Positions 24,592 to 26,748 of a stretch of DNA of 26,748 bases are shown piece after piece. Made by a program: the position numbers and the translations under genes. The stretch spans positions 1-26,748 of the forward strand of contig NZ_LSJM01000015.1 in NCBI RefSeq assembly GCF_001557215.1, given 5' to 3'. Origin of the DNA: Sphingomonas sp. CCH9-E2. Its GTDB lineage: Bacteria > Pseudomonadota > Alphaproteobacteria > Sphingomonadales > Sphingomonadaceae. Numbering within the stretch: position 1 is the stretch's first letter; every line of letters starts with the position of its first letter. The notes beneath the pieces are model-generated. The model did no database searches. It was given only the letters and a program-made list of their open reading frames with translations, and was not told the origin of the DNA.

Positions 24592-24620
24592 CGCCTAGCA
24601 GGGGCGCTTGAGCGTTTCAA
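24592..24620 (-). promoter_or_regulatory. Possible secB promoter
   Basis: On the minus strand TTGAAA (24620-24615), 17 bases, then TAGGCG (24597-24592). The -35 is good and the -10 poor. The -35 and the three bases after it (TTGAAACGC) are the exact inverted copy of the timA -35 region, so the two promoters look like mirrored twins. Confidence 0.3.
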
Positions 24621-24649
24621 CGGGCCGTGCGGTTCGCGTCAGACCGGAT

Positions 24650-24678
24650 TTGAAACGCGGCGGTTTCCCGCCTATGTT
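24650..24678 (+). promoter_or_regulatory. timA promoter (sigma-70 type)
   Basis: TTGAAA (24650-24655), a 17-base spacer, and TATGTT (24673-24678) make a good housekeeping-type promoter, 24 bases upstream of the GTG start. The TTGAAACGC at its -35 is the arm of a 9-bp inverted repeat whose other arm is at 24612-24620. Confidence 0.5.
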
Positions 24679-24702
24679 GGAGCGAAGAAAGAAGGTGCCC
24701 AA

Positions 24703-25347
24703 GTGTATCTAGTGATCCTGTTTGCCGCGATTGCCGCGTTCCTTGCGCTCCGCCTCTATTCGGTGCTGGGCAAGCGCACCGGGCATGAGCAGCCGCTGCC
24801 GAAGCCGGCCGAAGAACGCGTCGGCGCGCCGCAGATGCCGCGCACCATCGACATGCCGCCCGAAGTGCGCGATTCCGCGCCGCGCCCGCTGGAGAGCGGT
24901 GCCGAAAGCGGCTTGCGCGCGCTGGTTGCCGCCGATCCCTCGTTCGATGTCGGCCAGTTCGTGGAGGGCGCGAAGTCAGCCTATCGCATGATCCTGGAAG
25001 CGTTCTGGAAGGGCGATCGCGAGACGCTCGACTGGCTGGTCGACGAAAATGTGCGCCACGACTTCATCGCCGCGATCGACGCGCGGGAGGCAGCGGGCGA
25101 GACGCTCGACAACCGCCTGATCAGCATCGAGCGCGCGGTGATTTCCGACATCGCGCTCGATGGGCGCGTCGCGCGCATCACCGTACGCTTCGACGCCGAT
25201 ATTGCCGCGATCACGCGCGACAAGGACGGCAACGTGATCGCCGGATCGCTGAGCGATGCGGTGCAGACGCATGACGCCTGGACGTTCAGCCGCACGCTCG
25301 GCAGCGGCGACCCGAACTGGAAGCTCAGCGACACCGACGAAGTTTGA
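24703..25347 (+). CDS. timA: Tim44/TimA-like membrane-anchored protein
   Basis: The 214-aa product starts at GTG 24703 with an N-terminal membrane anchor (VILFAAIAAFLALRLYSVLG, residues 4-23), a Pro-rich linker, and a Tim44-like domain (about residues 75-212: FVEGAKSAYRMILEAFWKGDRETLDWLVD, ITVRFDADIAAITRD, DAWTFSRTLGSGDPNWKLSDTD). Bacterial TimA is related to mitochondrial Tim44, but its exact role is not settled; it may act in envelope protein sorting. GAAGG seven or so bases upstream supports the GTG start. It has a promoter at 24650-24678, diverges from secB and is followed after 19 bases by mltA, a typical alphaproteobacterial order. Confidence 0.9.
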   Translation: MYLVILFAAIAAFLALRLYSVLGKRTGHEQPLPKPAEERVGAPQMPRTIDMPPEVRDSAPRPLESGAESGLRALVAADPSFDVGQFVEGAKSAYRMILEAFWKGDRETLDWLVDENVRHDFIAAIDAREAAGETLDNRLISIERAVISDIALDGRVARITVRFDADIAAITRDKDGNVIAGSLSDAVQTHDAWTFSRTLGSGDPNWKLSDTDEV

Positions 25348-25366
25348 TCGGGCATAAAGGGGTCAG

Positions 25367-26623
25367 ATGATGCGCGCTTGGGGGGTAGCGGCATGTGCCG
25401 CGCTGTTGGGTGCGTGTTCGTCCGGCGTGGTGCCGGCGGGGCGTCCCGCGACCGGCGGTACCACTCCCGCGCGCCCGGGACCATCTTCCGGCGTCCCGGT
25501 GCGTCAGCCGGTTGCGGCGACGCCGCTGACCCCGGCCCCTGCCGCGCCCGTCCCGGCCGGCGTGACCACCGCCGCTGCCGCCGGGTTGCTCCCCGGACCG
25601 GCGGTCGAAGACTTGCCGATCACCATGGCTGCCGCCGCGCGGGCGCTGAACGCGTTCAAGCTTAGCTGCGCGACGCTGGTGCGGCGCACCGACGCGACCG
25701 GCCTGACGCGCGGGGCGGACTGGCAACCGGCGTGCGACGCGGCGCGGACCACGCAGGATCGCGACGCCGCGACCTTCTTCGCGCGCAATTTCGAAACGGT
25801 GCAGGTCGCCGATGGCAAGGCGTTTGCCACCGGCTATTATGAGCCGGAGATCCACGGATCGCGCACCCGCCGCCCCGGCTATGAAGTGCCGATCTATGCC
25901 CGTCCGACCGATCTGGTCGATGTCGATCTCGGCAGCTTTACCGACACGCTGGCGGGCAAATCGATCCGCGGCCGGGTCGATGGCACCAAGCTGGTCCCCT
26001 ATCACGACCGCACCGCAATCGAGCAGGGCGCGCTTGCCGGGCGCGGGCTCGAAATCGCGTGGGCGGCCGATCCGGTGGAATTGTTCTTTCTCCAGATCCA
26101 GGGCTCGGGTCGCCTGCGCCTGCCCGATGGCGGCGTGATGCGCATCGGCTATGCCAGCCAGAATGGGCGCGACTATACCGGGATCGGCAAGCTGATGCTC
26201 GACCGCGGCCTGCTGCAAAAGGGGCAGGCGTCGATGCAGGGCATCATGGCCTATCTGCGCGCCAATCCCGAAGAGGGGACGGCGATCATGCGGGAGAACA
26301 AAAGCTATGTGTTCTTCCGCGAACTGACCGGGCCGGGGCCGCTGGGCGCGCTCGGCGTGCCGGTCACGGCGCAGGCGACGGTTGCGACCGATCCGAAATT
26401 CGTGCCGCTGGGCGCGCCGGTGTTCCTGTCGATGGATCGGCAGGACGCCAATGGCCTGTGGATCGCGCAGGATACGGGCGGGGCGATCAAGGGCTCCAAC
26501 CGCTTCGACACCTTCTGGGGCGCGGGCGACGATGCCCGCGCGATTGCCGGCGGCATGGCGGCGCGTGGCACCGCCTGGCTGCTGCTGCCCAAGGGGACGC
26601 TTGCCCGCCTGACCGGGAACTGA
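25367..26623 (+). CDS. mltA: Membrane-bound lytic murein transglycosylase A (MltA)
   Basis: Lipoprotein that cleaves peptidoglycan glycan strands to 1,6-anhydro ends. The 418-aa product has a lipobox LGAC with Cys17, then a Pro/Ala/Thr-rich linker to about residue 80. The MltA domain follows: FFARNFETV, FATGYYEPEI, LEIAWAADPVELFFLQIQGSGRL and IGYASQNGRDYTGIG. The C-terminal 3D domain has QDTGGAIKGSNRFDTFWGAG, with Asp369 and Asp381 at conserved positions that include the catalytic acid. Two ATGs are adjacent (25367 and 25370), after AAAGGGG. It is co-transcribed with timA (19 bases) and the next smr gene starts one base after its TGA. Confidence 0.95.
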   Translation: MMRAWGVAACAALLGACSSGVVPAGRPATGGTTPARPGPSSGVPVRQPVAATPLTPAPAAPVPAGVTTAAAAGLLPGPAVEDLPITMAAAARALNAFKLSCATLVRRTDATGLTRGADWQPACDAARTTQDRDAATFFARNFETVQVADGKAFATGYYEPEIHGSRTRRPGYEVPIYARPTDLVDVDLGSFTDTLAGKSIRGRVDGTKLVPYHDRTAIEQGALAGRGLEIAWAADPVELFFLQIQGSGRLRLPDGGVMRIGYASQNGRDYTGIGKLMLDRGLLQKGQASMQGIMAYLRANPEEGTAIMRENKSYVFFRELTGPGPLGALGVPVTAQATVATDPKFVPLGAPVFLSMDRQDANGLWIAQDTGGAIKGSNRFDTFWGAGDDARAIAGGMAARGTAWLLLPKGTLARLTGN

Positions 26624-26624
26624 G

Positions 26625-26748
26625 ATGGCCCGCCCGCCGCGCGCGCTTTCGCCCGAAGAGCGGGCATTGTGGCAGCGGGTGATTTCCAGCGTGACGCCGA
26701 TTGTGCGGGATGATCCTAGCCCCTCCCCTTCAGGGGAGGGGTTGGGGT
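26625..26748 (+). CDS. Smr-domain protein, 5' end (partial)
   Basis: Only 41 codons are present before the right edge. The start RPPRALSPEERALWQRV is the N-terminal signature of the alphaproteobacterial Smr/MutS2-C-like proteins that normally follow mltA; the Smr nuclease domain would lie outside. ATG 26625 comes one base after the mltA stop. Oddly, the frame runs into a CCCCTCCCC/GGGGAGGGG repeat from 26720 and reads PSPSPSGEGLG there. The family call depends on the short start and on gene order. Confidence 0.65.
   Translation, partial: MARPPRALSPEERALWQRVISSVTPIVRDDPSPSPSGEGLG
26720..26741. repeat. Palindromic repeat inside the smr coding region
   Basis: CCCCTCCCC (26720-26728) and GGGGAGGGG (26733-26741) form a perfect 9-bp stem with loop TTCA, followed by TTGGGGT at the window edge. 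This looks like another common short palindromic repeat of GC-rich alphaproteobacteria. It is unusual in lying inside an open coding frame, about 95 bases after the start codon. Confidence 0.65.

Overview
The window is a GC-rich, gene-dense piece of an alphaproteobacterial chromosome, most likely a sphingomonad (Sphingomonas or a close relative). The evidence is the gene content and order: divergent secB and timA, then mltA and an Smr-domain gene; a plant-type glutamate-cysteine ligase; a TelA/XpaC-like pair; and several short palindromic repeats of the kind common in sphingomonad genomes. No phage, transposase, CRISPR array, rRNA or tRNA was seen.

Left part (1-4848, mostly + strand). The 3' end of ruvA is followed not by ruvB but by about 2.2 kb holding a Tat/lipoprotein-type GH10 endoxylanase, an orphan 139-aa gene, and three copies of a palindromic repeat that flank the xylanase. 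ruvB follows, with its start codon overlapping the orphan's stop. Two near-identical 14-bp boxes resembling the XylR 'xyl-box' lie upstream of the xylanase. Downstream of ruvB is a TPR-methyltransferase whose catalytic half has the hallmarks of protein arginine methyltransferases (PRMT7/9-like), which is rare in bacteria.

Centre-left (4885-11570, - strand). An OmpA-domain outer-membrane protein and typA/bipA (with a good intrinsic terminator) are preceded by a gas-sensing c-di-GMP module: an H-NOX haem sensor overlapping a GAF-GGDEF-EAL protein. Upstream are a secreted CCPS-motif protein and an overlapping 55-aa secreted micropeptide.

Centre (11571-17612). A telA/xpaC-like pair (+) has a palindromic operator candidate over its promoter. 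It converges on a cysQ/IMPase-like, pmbA/tldE, ubiA group (-), and rsmE (+) diverges from ubiA across a 108-bp double palindrome.

Right part (17613-26748). A small lipoprotein and gshA (+) converge, with overlapping stop codons, on a minus-strand group: secB, murJ, trpS and a secreted TPR protein. timA, mltA and a truncated smr run to the right edge. Most of the window is housekeeping (recombinational repair, envelope biogenesis, ubiquinone, glutathione, translation). The accessory interest lies in the ruvA-ruvB insertion, the PRMT-like enzyme, the H-NOX/c-di-GMP pair, the micropeptide and the regulatory palindromes.
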